Source: Lentisphaerota bacterium (lineage in GTDB: Bacteria > Verrucomicrobiota > Kiritimatiellia > Kiritimatiellales > Pontiellaceae). Taken from it: a stretch of 37,768 nt of DNA. The notes under the pieces are model-generated. The model saw nothing but the letters and a program-made list of their open reading frames with translations, was not told where the DNA came from and made no database searches. The stretch is from the NCBI GenBank assembly GCA_012729265.1, contig JAAYDL010000372.1, forward strand, positions 1-37,768, in the 5' to 3' direction. The first letter of the stretch is position 1; each line of letters starts with the position of its first letter. The translations under genes were made by a program, and so were the position numbers. Positions 30,585-37,768 of this stretch are shown piece after piece.

Positions 30585-30688
30585 ATGGAATCACTCGAAG
30601 GAAAAAAGCGCCGGCGTTTACGCTCGAGGGCAGCGATGGGAAAAAGCATTCGCTTAAGGACTATGCAGGAAAGAAAGGGGTCATCTAA
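30585..30688 (+). pseudogene. N-terminal fragment of a peroxiredoxin (Bcp/AhpC-TSA family)
   Basis: An ATG at 30585 opens MESLEGK. After a frame change in an A-run (30602-30607) the sequence continues APAFTLEGSDGKKHSL and then KDYAGKKGVI, ending at a TAA at 30686. This is the start of a Bcp-type thiol peroxidase. One missing A in the run (six instead of seven) explains the shift. The fragment stops before the peroxidatic Cys motif, and the following bases do not continue the family. It is a truncated, frameshifted relic, about 40 bp downstream of the phosphatase gene. Confidence 0.75.
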
Positions 30689-31022
30689 GATGTCCATCCC
30701 GTAATCTAGTAATTCCCGCTCCACTTCATCCTTTGTAGCGGTACTCCTGCGGGTTCCAAAATAGTATCCTTCCCCCGGCCCCCTATTCTATAAAACTGGA
30801 TGTGCAAGGCCCGCAAGATGCGGGCGGTACGGCTGGGCGAAATTCAGATCTCCGGTAGCGCCATTTTAATGTAAGTAAGAGAATGGGAATCCGTCCACAA
30901 AGCATACTTGAAACGGGCGGCTGACGGATGCACCTATCCGAAATTGCAGAAAGGTTGTTGCTTTATCGCTTCCGTTTTTTAACAATTTGGTCTGCGGTTT
31001 TGGTCCACACAAAGGGTGCGAT
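30689..31022. other. spacer with one hairpin repeat
   Basis: No gene is seen. It holds a C-rich word near 30768-30785 that matches 23576-23596 in inverted orientation, the hairpin repeat at 30809, and the upstream region of the secreted protein gene. Confidence 0.5.
30809..30836. repeat. AAGAT-loop hairpin repeat
   Basis: GCCCGC-AAGAT-GCGGGC (30809-30825) is a perfect 6-bp stem, followed by GGTACGG as in the copies at 1-114 and 442. The stem sequence differs from the copy at 19389 by paired changes, while the loop is unchanged. Confidence 0.75.
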
Positions 31023-31787
31023 ATGAAGTTAAAATGGTTATGTTTGGTTCTCCTCGCCGGATCTTCTGCTTTTGCACAGAATACGGCACCTGCGCTTGAT
31101 CTCGCCTTTGGTGGCGATGGTTTAGTGACGCTGTCCTGGCCGAGTGAAAGCAACACAATCTATAGCGTTCTCTTCAAAACCAATCTTGTACAGGAACAGG
31201 GTGTCGAGTTGAAAGACGACTATTTCGCGACACCGCCAAACAACGTTTTAAAGATCAGTCCGGGAAGCGTGCCTTCTGCGTTTTTTTACGTAGACGTCGA
31301 ACCTGTTCTGCAAAGCGACATCCCCTACGCACTTCTAAGCCCCGGAAGTTTTTCTTCCAGCACCGGCGAGACCAGCGTCGTCTATTCCGGACAGCCTTCA
31401 TTTGTGGGCCATTTCTGCGTCACCAATGAAGTTCAGTTTGAGAGTATGGAAGATGAACTGGGCATGGCAGGGTCAACGTTTGATTTCTCCACAGATGTTC
31501 TGATTGGAATGATGGGTCCTGTCACTTCCTCCATAACTGGCAGCTATCAAATGGATTCTGTGCTCGAAACGGAAAGTGCTGTTTTGGTTGTCTACAATTA
31601 TATGTCATATGCGCCGTATTGCATGCCTGCGCTTGATAAGTCGATGCTTGTCGTCAGAACAGAACATCGAAACAAACCTGTTCGGCTAGTCTTAAACAGG
31701 GTGTTCACGCCGCATATGCAACAAGAGAGTCTGGAAATTGTTCTTTCTCTTGATCCACAACAGTTCCTCCCGATTATTCCATTTTGA
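31023..31787 (+). CDS. secreted protein with possible PrcB_C-like domain
   Basis: A 254-aa product from the ATG at 31023, with a clear signal peptide (MKLKWLCLVLLAGSSAFAQ). The first half contains a beta-sandwich-like segment (GDGLVTLSWPSESNTIYSVLFKTNL) of a style common in Verrucomicrobia and Kiritimatiellota secreted proteins. The second half (from about residue 125) has the order seen in PrcB_C domains: a fesM-type helix, DFSTDVLIGMMG, a GSY turn, a VLVVYNY strand, a Cys, and LDKSMLVVRTEHRNKPVRLVLNR. That match is by eye and weak. The open frame extends to 30987, but the added 12 residues do not belong to a signal peptide. It stands alone, convergent with ettA. Confidence 0.65.
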   Translation: MKLKWLCLVLLAGSSAFAQNTAPALDLAFGGDGLVTLSWPSESNTIYSVLFKTNLVQEQGVELKDDYFATPPNNVLKISPGSVPSAFFYVDVEPVLQSDIPYALLSPGSFSSSTGETSVVYSGQPSFVGHFCVTNEVQFESMEDELGMAGSTFDFSTDVLIGMMGPVTSSITGSYQMDSVLETESAVLVVYNYMSYAPYCMPALDKSMLVVRTEHRNKPVRLVLNRVFTPHMQQESLEIVLSLDPQQFLPIIPF

Positions 31788-31908
31788 ATTGCAAACGATC
31801 TCCGATGATGACGACACAGATAGTGCGATCTGTAATGCATATAATAGTCAACAAGGCGTTGCGCCACTACGCGCCGCAATCCGGCGCGAGGGTGAACGCT
31901 GACATTGT

Positions 31909-31932
31909 TAGAACCTTCTGCTGAAGGTTCTA
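31909..31932. terminator. perfect 24-nt palindrome between convergent genes
   Basis: TAGAACCTTC-TGCT-GAAGGTTCTA forms a 10-bp perfect stem with a 4-nt loop, between the secreted-protein gene and ettA, which converge. It lacks a good U-tract, so it may be a repeat or mRNA stabiliser instead of a terminator. Confidence 0.5.
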
Positions 31933-31976
31933 CATCGGTGGGTAGGGGAGGAGAATTCCGCGCCCAATCTATCTTA

Positions 31977-33647
31977 TTACCCGTTTTTGAGCGGACGATA
32001 ATGGACGCGATGGGGCTGCCAGTTGTCGCCCTTCCGCTGCCGCATGAACTCCTTGAAGGATTCATAGTTACCTTCGTGCCAGAGCACTTCGTCGCCCTCG
32101 AAGGCGAGAATATGCGTGGCGACGCGGTCGAGGAACCAGCGGTCATGGCTGATGACCACGGCGCATCCGCCAAAATTGATCAGCCCCTCCTCCAGAGAAC
32201 GGAGCGTGGCAACGTCGAGGTCATTGGTCGGTTCGTCGAGCAGCAGCAGATTGCCGCCGCGACGAAGGAGCTTGGCCAGATGAACGCGGTTGCGTTCGCC
32301 GCCGGAGAGCACACCGACTTTCTTCTGCTGTTCGGCCCCCTTAAAGTTAAAGCGGGCGCAGTAGGCGCGACTGTTCATCGTGCGTCCGCCGACTTCGATC
32401 GTCTCTTCGCCGCCGGAAATTTCTTCCCAGATGGTTTTGTTGGGATCGAGATCGTCGCGAAGCTGACCGACATAGGAAATGTCGACACTGTCGCCCAGCT
32501 CAATGGTTCCTTCGGTTGGGGTTTCCTGACCGGTAATCATTTTAAACAGCGTGGTTTTCCCGGCCCCGTTGCCTCCGATAATGCCGACGATTCCGCCGGG
32601 CGGGAGATCAAAGTTGAGCTTGTCGAACAGAAGTCTGTTACCGAAGGCTTTGGAGACGTTGCACGCCGTAACCACCTTTGATCCAAGACGCTTCCCGACG
32701 GGAATCTGGATGGAGAGGTTGTCTTCGGCGGTATCAAATTCCTGCGAGGCGAGCTCTTCGTAGCGTTTAATACGCGCCTTGTTTTTGGTCAGGCGGCTCG
32801 ATGCGTTCATACGCACCCATTCCAATTCCTGTTTGAGCAGCTTTTTGCGTGACGCATTGAGTTTTTGAGTCTGCTCCGCGATCAATTGTTTCTGCTCCAG
32901 CCAGGCTTCATAATTGCCTTTGTAGGGGAAGGTGCGCCCGGCATCGAGTTCGAGAATCCATTCGGTCACGTTGGAGAGGAAATAGCGGTCATGCGTTACA
33001 ACAATCAGGGTTCCTTTGAAGCGCTTGAGATGTTCTTCCAACCAGCCGACCGATTCGGCGTCCAAGTGGTTGGTCGGTTCGTCGAGCAGCAGCACGTCGG
33101 GGTTGCGGAGCAGGAGCCGGCAGAGCGCCACGCGGCGTTTTTCTCCGCCGGAGAGCACATCGATCAGCTGATCGCCATCGGGAAGACGCAGCGCATCCAT
33201 CGCCATTTCCACATGGCGGTCGAGCTCCCAGAGGTTATTGGCATCGATCTCATCCTGCAGCCGAGCCACTTCGTTGTTGAGTCGGTCTGATTCTTCGTCG
33301 GAAATATCACCGCCGAGTAGTTCCCAGATCTCGTCATAGCGGTCGAGCTTGTCCTGTTGTGCGGCAACGCCTTCCATCACGACTTCCTGTACGGTCTTGC
33401 CGGGGGTGAGCTGCGGTTCCTGCTCGAGGTAGCCGATCTGAATGTTTTTGGCAATGATGCACTGCCCGATGAATTCATCGTCGATCCCGGCCATAATTCT
33501 GAGCAGGCTGGATTTGCCCGATCCGTTTCCACCAATCACGCCGATGCGTGCGCCAAAGAAAAAGGAGAGGTTGACGTCTTCGAGGATGGTTTTAGCGCCA
33601 TGCTGTTTAGTCAGGTTTTCGAGGGTGTAAACATATTCGCCGGCCAT
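31977..33647 (-). CDS. ettA: energy-dependent translational throttle protein EttA (ABC-F)
   Basis: A cytoplasmic ABC-F ATPase that binds the ribosomal E site and gates the first translocation step according to ATP/ADP level. The 556-aa length is right for EttA. It has two ABC domains: Walker [10 protein letters not shown] (39-47) with LSGGEKRR and [11 protein letters not shown], then a linker with charged helices (residues about 240-310), and Walker [10 protein letters not shown] with LSGGERNR and [11 protein letters not shown]. The arm inserted in domain 1 is present. AGGAG lies upstream of the ATG. It is monocistronic here. Confidence 0.94.
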   Translation of the reverse strand: MAGEYVYTLENLTKQHGAKTILEDVNLSFFFGARIGVIGGNGSGKSSLLRIMAGIDDEFIGQCIIAKNIQIGYLEQEPQLTPGKTVQEVVMEGVAAQQDKLDRYDEIWELLGGDISDEESDRLNNEVARLQDEIDANNLWELDRHVEMAMDALRLPDGDQLIDVLSGGEKRRVALCRLLLRNPDVLLLDEPTNHLDAESVGWLEEHLKRFKGTLIVVTHDRYFLSNVTEWILELDAGRTFPYKGNYEAWLEQKQLIAEQTQKLNASRKKLLKQELEWVRMNASSRLTKNKARIKRYEELASQEFDTAEDNLSIQIPVGKRLGSKVVTACNVSKAFGNRLLFDKLNFDLPPGGIVGIIGGNGAGKTTLFKMITGQETPTEGTIELGDSVDISYVGQLRDDLDPNKTIWEEISGGEETIEVGGRTMNSRAYCARFNFKGAEQQKKVGVLSGGERNRVHLAKLLRRGGNLLLLDEPTNDLDVATLRSLEEGLINFGGCAVVISHDRWFLDRVATHILAFEGDEVLWHEGNYESFKEFMRQRKGDNWQPHRVHYRPLKNG

Positions 33648-33756
33648 GAATGTCTCCTGTGCTGCGCTGCAGCAATTGCAATTGAGTGTTGATCCTTAAT
33701 TATATGGGTCTGTGTCCGCTTACCGGATGTCAGAACGGGCGCAGGTTTTACCTGTA

Positions 33757-33763
33757 CCGATAA
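33757..33763 (+). promoter_or_regulatory. CCGATAA element upstream of the mini-ORF
   Basis: CCGATAA matches the core of the sigma28 (FliA) -10. No matching -35 is found at the expected distance. It is noted only because the mini-ORF downstream resembles a flagellin start. Very tentative. Confidence 0.15.
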
Positions 33764-33896
33764 AAAAGCGCAACAGGGAAAATAAGGGCAGGTGTCCTGC
33801 ACGGGGTGGATGACCTCCCGTTGAAAGCTTCGGAAGGTCCGGGGCGGCGGAGGGCGGCTCAGTTAGCGAAAACTGCATAAAACCAAGGAGGATATC

Positions 33897-33971
33897 ATGC
33901 AGATTACAAATAATGTTGCGGCCAATAACGCGGAACCCGATTTTCGGGTTCCGTTTATTTTTTGTGTTTAG
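33897..33971 (+). pseudogene. mini-ORF with strong ribosome site; possible flagellin relic
   Basis: AAGGAGG lies 6 nt before an ATG that opens 24 codons, ending at a TAG at 33969. The first 12 residues, MQITNNVAANNA, resemble flagellin N-termini. From codon 13 the frame runs straight into a strong intrinsic terminator (33931-33953), so the rest of such a gene is missing. It may be the two ends of a flagellin gene joined by an internal deletion, or an unrelated small peptide or leader. I cannot decide between these. Confidence 0.35.
33931..33962 (+). terminator. intrinsic terminator
   Basis: CGGAACCCGA and its complement TCGGGTTCCG form a 10-bp stem with a very short loop, followed by a T-rich stretch (TTTATTTTTT). 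It overlaps the 3' part of the 24-codon mini-ORF on the plus strand. Confidence 0.85.
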
Positions 33972-34015
33972 CAGGGAATAGACCCTTATTTACGCCAAGC
34001 TTAAGCGGGTTATCC

Positions 34016-34891
34016 TTAGCGATCAATGTGCAGCAGGTTTTCCCACATCTGGGTGATGATCTGCTGCGCGAAAGGTCCGCGGCCGGACGCGCGTGCCGTC
34101 TTGAAGACCTCGTCGACGATGGCCGTAACCGGTACGGGCACGTTTTGCGAGCGGGCCAGCGATAGCGCGTAGCCGATATCCTTGAAAAGTAAATCGATGG
34201 TGCCGCCGGGCTTGTAGTCCTGGTTGATAATGCCGGGCGCCGCCACGTTCAAGACCGTCGAACCGGCCCATCCATCCTTGATGGCATCGTACAGGACCTG
34301 CGGATCGATGCCGTTCTTCATGGCCAAGGCAAACCCTTCGGCGATGATGGAGAAGGCCGCACCGACAATCATATTGTTCACCAGCTTGGCCACGCCGCCA
34401 GTTCCGATATCGCCTACGCGCACAACGGATTTTGCCATGACATCGAGGATGGGGGTGTACTTGTTGAACACGGCCTCATCGCCGCCCACCATGAAGGCCA
34501 GCGCCGCAGCACGCGCCCCACCTTCGCCGCCGCTGACCGGCGCATCCAGGAAATCAATGCCCTTTGCTGAGAGAGCCGCAGCGATTTTACGGCTCACAGT
34601 AGGCTCTGTAGTGCTGGTGTCGATGACCGCGCTGCCGGGCTTCAGCACATGAATGAGTCCTTCAGCGCCGCAGACGACGTCATAAACGATTTCTGATTTC
34701 GGCAGAGAGAGCAGAACGACATCGACGGATTCGCCGAGCTTTTGGACGCTGTCGGCTTTGACAGCCCTTTCCTGTTGCGCGGCCTTTGCTGCGTCAACGT
34801 CGAATACCGTGACGTCGAATGCGTTACTGAGGTGGCGGGCCATATGTCCGCCCATGACGCCTAAACCGATAAAACCAACTTTTATTGACAT
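34016..34891 (-). CDS. tartronate semialdehyde reductase type (beta-hydroxyacid dehydrogenase)
   Basis: A 291-aa NAD(P)-dependent enzyme of the 3-hydroxyisobutyrate dehydrogenase family, closest in pattern to GarR/GlxR (2-hydroxy-3-oxopropionate reductase: tartronate semialdehyde to D-glycerate). Visible are the Rossmann motif IGLGVMGGHMARHL, the substrate loop DAPVSGGEGGA (117-126), the catalytic K169 in GTGGVAKLVNNM, and KDIGYALSLA. AAGGAG lies before the ATG. It is the last gene of an operon with a GntP-type permease and a propeller-like protein, which supports a role in sugar-acid breakdown. The choice among GarR, GlxR and HIBADH is by motif only. Confidence 0.88.
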   Translation of the reverse strand: MSIKVGFIGLGVMGGHMARHLSNAFDVTVFDVDAAKAAQQERAVKADSVQKLGESVDVVLLSLPKSEIVYDVVCGAEGLIHVLKPGSAVIDTSTTEPTVSRKIAAALSAKGIDFLDAPVSGGEGGARAAALAFMVGGDEAVFNKYTPILDVMAKSVVRVGDIGTGGVAKLVNNMIVGAAFSIIAEGFALAMKNGIDPQVLYDAIKDGWAGSTVLNVAAPGIINQDYKPGGTIDLLFKDIGYALSLARSQNVPVPVTAIVDEVFKTARASGRGPFAQQIITQMWENLLHIDR

Positions 34892-34906
34892 GCTAATCTC
34901 CTTAAT

Positions 34907-35944
34907 TTATGCCTTGGGCATGTAAAGTGCGTATTCCGCGTGGCCGGGATTGGAGGTGACCAGCGCTTTTCCGTTCGGGGTATCGATAACGGACATATTG
35001 GTCGTTCCCGACCCGGCGTCGATCACCGATTCTTCCATCATGAACGGACTCGTCGACGCAACCTTGAAGCAGGCGAGGTTTTTCTCGTCCGCGCGGTTAC
35101 CCGCAATCACGACATTCTCTCCGCCCAGATTGCCCGCCCAAAGCCCATGGCCGAAGGCCAGCTCTGCGGTGTAAATCTTGGTCCAGGTGCCGTCGATGTT
35201 TTTGTAAACCGACATCGCGTTGCCGTGAAAGGGTTCGATCACTGCAATTTCATCTTCTCCGTCCTGGTCCAAGTCTGCCGGATAGATTTCGCTGATGGGA
35301 TTTTTGATGACGAGCGTACTCTTCCACTCGGTCGATCCAGCTGCCGGAACCTCCAGCACGAAGAGGCCTTCGTCACCAGTAATGAAGACGCACGGCTTGC
35401 CGCCATGGCTTCCAACCTGCATGCCGTGATTCCGGTGGATTGGCTCCATGACCGGCACCAAGTCCCACGGTCCATCGATATCTTTGGGCACCTTGGCCGC
35501 GTAGGTCACTCCGGGGCGCGACCAATCGTCTTGGAAGTCCTTGCCGCCGCAAACGGCGGCCGCCACCAGATAGTTGTCCTTTCCGTTGCCCACCACGCAG
35601 ATGCGATGGACGAACGGTAGATCGATAATCCGCTTGCCCTGCCAAGGCTCGTTGAATCCATCGACCGCCCTGAAGAGGTTGATGCCCGCCTTTTCCGACT
35701 TAAAGATGGGATAGAATTCCGTGATCATCAGGAACGCGTCGTCGTGTCCGGGCACCGGGGCGAATCCCATGCAGCCGCCTGGTCCTTCGTTGAGGATCTG
35801 CGGTTCGTATGCGGGAGGAGAAAACACCAGCGCCGGACCCGTTGCCTCCGGGGCTGCGACAATCCGATCCTGCCCCAGCAGATTCAGGTGCGTGATAAAA
35901 TAGCCCATCTCCGCCGAGGAAAGTTTTTGTTTCGTAAATTCCAT
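34907..35944 (-). CDS. cytoplasmic FG-GAP/beta-propeller-like protein, unknown activity
   Basis: A 345-aa protein with no signal peptide. The open frame extends to 36319, but that part is antisense-like read-through over the permease gene. The ATG at 35944, with AAGGTGG just upstream, gives the N-terminus MEFTKQKLSS. The sequence is a series of short beta strands in blade-like repeats. One of them, DLDQDGEDEIAVIEPFHG, has the Ca-binding loop of FG-GAP/VCBS repeats; others include HRNHGMQVG, FGHGLWAGNLGGENVVIAGNR and TTNMSVIDTPNGKALVTSNPG. Conserved-looking His residues in the FHG, HGM and GHG turns could form an active site. It lies between a GntP-type permease and a GarR-type reductase, so a lactonase, epimerase or lyase acting on a sugar acid is a reasonable guess, not a demonstrated role. 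Confidence 0.75.
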   Translation of the reverse strand: MEFTKQKLSSAEMGYFITHLNLLGQDRIVAAPEATGPALVFSPPAYEPQILNEGPGGCMGFAPVPGHDDAFLMITEFYPIFKSEKAGINLFRAVDGFNEPWQGKRIIDLPFVHRICVVGNGKDNYLVAAAVCGGKDFQDDWSRPGVTYAAKVPKDIDGPWDLVPVMEPIHRNHGMQVGSHGGKPCVFITGDEGLFVLEVPAAGSTEWKSTLVIKNPISEIYPADLDQDGEDEIAVIEPFHGNAMSVYKNIDGTWTKIYTAELAFGHGLWAGNLGGENVVIAGNRADEKNLACFKVASTSPFMMEESVIDAGSGTTNMSVIDTPNGKALVTSNPGHAEYALYMPKA

Positions 35945-35988
35945 ATTCGCCACCTTCCGTGTTTGTATCCAAAAATCCGTTCCAAGGC

Positions 35989-37554
35989 CTACAGCCAAAT
36001 CAGCCCTACAATCCAGATAATCGTGCAGGCAAAAATACCCATCAGGATCGTTCCCGTCGTATGGAGCTTGTAGCCGGTCTTCACATCCATCCCCGTCATC
36101 TGGGTAACAACCCAAAAAAAGCTGTCGTTTGCGTGCGAACAAAACATGGCACCGGCGCCAATCGCCAACACGCACAACGCCCTCCCCAGCGATGAATCCA
36201 ACCCCATCGTTCCGAGCAAAGGATAAAGGAGAGGCGCGGTCAACATGATCGCAACCGTTGAAGAGCCTTGTGCAGCGCGGATTGCGGCCGCCGCAATGAA
36301 GGGGAGCCATAATCCCCATACCTTCAATGATGACGACATAGATTCCATTCCGCTGCTGATTTGATCGGCGATCCCGGAATTAAACAGCACTTTGCCAAAA
36401 GCTCCTCCGGCTCCGGTGATCATAATGATCGTTGCGGCTGCCAGCATCCCTTCTCCTACCCAACCACTCCCTGAGAGCATCGCGAGATCAAATTTTTTGG
36501 GCAGCGTGAGGGCAATGCCAATGCCGAGCAAAAGAGCAACGATTGGATGTCCGATAAAGGTAATAGACTGATATATCCAAGTCTGTTTCCACGCCACCGA
36601 CGCATCCGCGTCAGGGTTTGCGAGAATAGGATAATCCGCGACAGATTTCAGAACGATCAAGATGATTGGAATCAAGATGGGAAGGAACGAGTGGAACGCT
36701 TTCGGGGCAGTTTTGAGGTGAGATCTAAATCCCTCGTCCGTCAATTCAGGATTGGGATCGATATGGACTCGGCTCGCCACTTTTGAAGCCCAGAACCAGG
36801 CAAACAGCAAAACAATCGCGCTGATGGGAAGTGCGAGCATAATGACCATGCCAAGATCTGCGCCCAACTCGTTGGCCGCAATGATCGGCCCCGGTGTTGG
36901 CGGGACTAGGCAGTGTGTAATCATCAGCCCTAGCGCCAGCGCAATAGAGGTTGTTGCAAGTGACAATCCCGCCCGCTTGGTGAGGGTTTTATTCAAGGGA
37001 GTGAGAATAACGAACCCGGAATCTGCAAATACCGGAATCGATACGATGTAACCAATCGCTGCCATTGCAGGGGTTACCTTTCTTTTGCCGATGATCTTCA
37101 AGACGCTCTCTGCCATCGCATATACGCCTCCGGATTTTTCCAGAAATGTTCCTATGATTGTTCCGGCAATAATTACGATGCCGATTTTGCCCAACGTTCC
37201 GCCGAACCCTTCTTCCATGGAAGAAATAATCGTAATCTCACTCTTGTCCAAAGAGACCAGCGACATGTCCACGCAGATTCCAAAGAAAATGGCGGCAAGG
37301 AGCAGTGCAAGGAACGCATGGAGTTTGAGTTTTGCGGTTGAGACAACAATGAAGAGAACGCTTACAATCAGCGGTACAATTGTTTTGTCCGCGTCATTGC
37401 AGTAAATAATCTCGGTATAACTCAGAGGGGAAAAGTATGCTGCTGCAAAACCGGCGATGAGCAGTGCAATACATGTAAAGAATGCAGGCTTTTTTTGTTT
37501 GAAAGCCGATGTGATAATAAAAAACACACCTATGGTCAGCAGTATAGTTGACAT
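35989..37554 (-). CDS. GntP-family gluconate/sugar-acid permease
   Basis: A 521-aa integral membrane transporter. The core (from about residue 110) has the GntP-family marks PVFADSGFVILTPLNKTL, HCLVPPTPGPIIAANELGADLG, ITGAGGAFGKVL and AAIRAAQGSSTVAIMLTAPL, with a C-terminal FCSHANDSFFWVVTQM. The N-terminus has three or four hydrophobic segments before the core, longer than the classical proteins of about 440 aa. I chose the ATG at 37554 (GGGGGA upstream) rather than the GTG at 37641. It leads a minus-strand operon with the propeller protein (44-bp gap) and the reductase (15-bp gap). Gluconate, glycerate or other aldonates are candidate substrates. Confidence 0.9.
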   Translation of the reverse strand: MSTILLTIGVFFIITSAFKQKKPAFFTCIALLIAGFAAAYFSPLSYTEIIYCNDADKTIVPLIVSVLFIVVSTAKLKLHAFLALLLAAIFFGICVDMSLVSLDKSEITIISSMEEGFGGTLGKIGIVIIAGTIIGTFLEKSGGVYAMAESVLKIIGKRKVTPAMAAIGYIVSIPVFADSGFVILTPLNKTLTKRAGLSLATTSIALALGLMITHCLVPPTPGPIIAANELGADLGMVIMLALPISAIVLLFAWFWASKVASRVHIDPNPELTDEGFRSHLKTAPKAFHSFLPILIPIILIVLKSVADYPILANPDADASVAWKQTWIYQSITFIGHPIVALLLGIGIALTLPKKFDLAMLSGSGWVGEGMLAAATIIMITGAGGAFGKVLFNSGIADQISSGMESMSSSLKVWGLWLPFIAAAAIRAAQGSSTVAIMLTAPLLYPLLGTMGLDSSLGRALCVLAIGAGAMFCSHANDSFFWVVTQMTGMDVKTGYKLHTTGTILMGIFACTIIWIVGLIWL

Positions 37555-37597
37555 TAATAATCCCCCGTTTAGCTCATTAAAACTGATCTGTAAGCAA

Positions 37598-37768
37598 TTA
37601 ATTGCATAGATACATAGTTCCCGCTTTGGAGCACGCCCCACTGATTTTGTGCTCGTTCGCTGAAGAAAAATCTCCCAAATCTATGCCCATCTCTGGTCGG
37701 CTTAAAAAGCCATCACTAGTCTCATTTTCTCGCATAAGGACGAAGATCTTGTCCAGTAGAGAATTGAA
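37598..37768 (-). CDS. possible C-terminal end of an upstream gene, cut by window edge
   Basis: Reading the minus strand from the window edge, one frame is open for 56 codons to a TAA at 37598, ending 43 nt before the permease ATG. The translation (FNSLLDKIFVLMREN at the start, GDFSSANEHKISG later) has a protein-like composition but matches no family I recognise. It could be the tail of a regulator or enzyme of the same operon, or a chance open frame. Confidence 0.25.
   Translation of the reverse strand, partial: FNSLLDKIFVLMRENETSDGFLSRPEMGIDLGDFSSANEHKISGACSKAGTMYLCN

Overview
The window most resembles a chromosome segment of a marine or saline PVC-superphylum bacterium, and Kiritimatiellota (Pontiella-like) is my best guess. 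This is an inference from gene content and style: secreted GH95 and GH2 glycosidases, Verrucomicrobia/Kiritimatiellota-like secreted orphan proteins, a bacterial sucrose-synthesis cluster, moderate GC, and intergenic spacers full of short palindromic repeats. No rRNA or tRNA gene was seen, so the taxonomy is not proven.

Layout. Bases 1-612 are a repeat-rich spacer with a 31-bp tandem repeat at the left edge. Bases 613-3142 carry trpE and trpG, interrupted by a GxxExxY (PD-(D/E)XK-type) gene framed by inverted repeats. Bases 3214-6491 (minus) are guaB, a tiny lipoprotein and nadE. Bases 6661-8110 are a promoter, an IscR/CymR-like Rrf2 regulator and cysK; glpK converges on them. Bases 9786-12635 are the potassium-uptake pair trkA-trkH. 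Bases 12881-19327 encode a secreted GH95 alpha-fucosidase-type enzyme and a secreted GH2 beta-galactosidase with a C-terminal discoidin/CBM32-like domain; a bidirectional terminator separates them from glyS. Bases 21448-22783 (minus) are an LDH2-family dehydrogenase and a DUF2164 gene. Bases 22784-24171 are spacer with a small membrane protein, dispersed repeats and a decayed IS110-type transposase tail.

Bases 24172-30542 form a sucrose module: fructokinase, a two-domain sucrose-phosphate synthase and sucrose synthase on the minus strand, with a divergent sucrose-phosphate phosphatase. Together they would make sucrose (probably as a compatible solute, alongside Trk potassium uptake) and recycle it through sucrose synthase and fructokinase. 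The sucrose synthase is split by a frameshift that is clear from the sequence. A peroxiredoxin (Bcp-type) gene fragment, also frameshifted, lies just downstream of the phosphatase. Bases 31023-33647 hold a secreted protein with a possible PrcB_C-like domain and ettA. A mini-ORF resembling a flagellin start, closed by a terminator, follows. Bases 34016-37554 (minus) are an operon of a GntP-type permease, a cytoplasmic FG-GAP/beta-propeller-like protein of unknown activity and a GarR/GlxR-type tartronate-semialdehyde reductase, probably for sugar-acid use.

The items most worth a second look are the GxxExxY cassette inside trpEG with permuted terminal words, the split sucrose synthase, the covarying AAGAT-loop hairpin family, the unassigned propeller protein in the sugar-acid operon, and several gene ghosts in the spacers (IS110, Bcp, flagellin-like).
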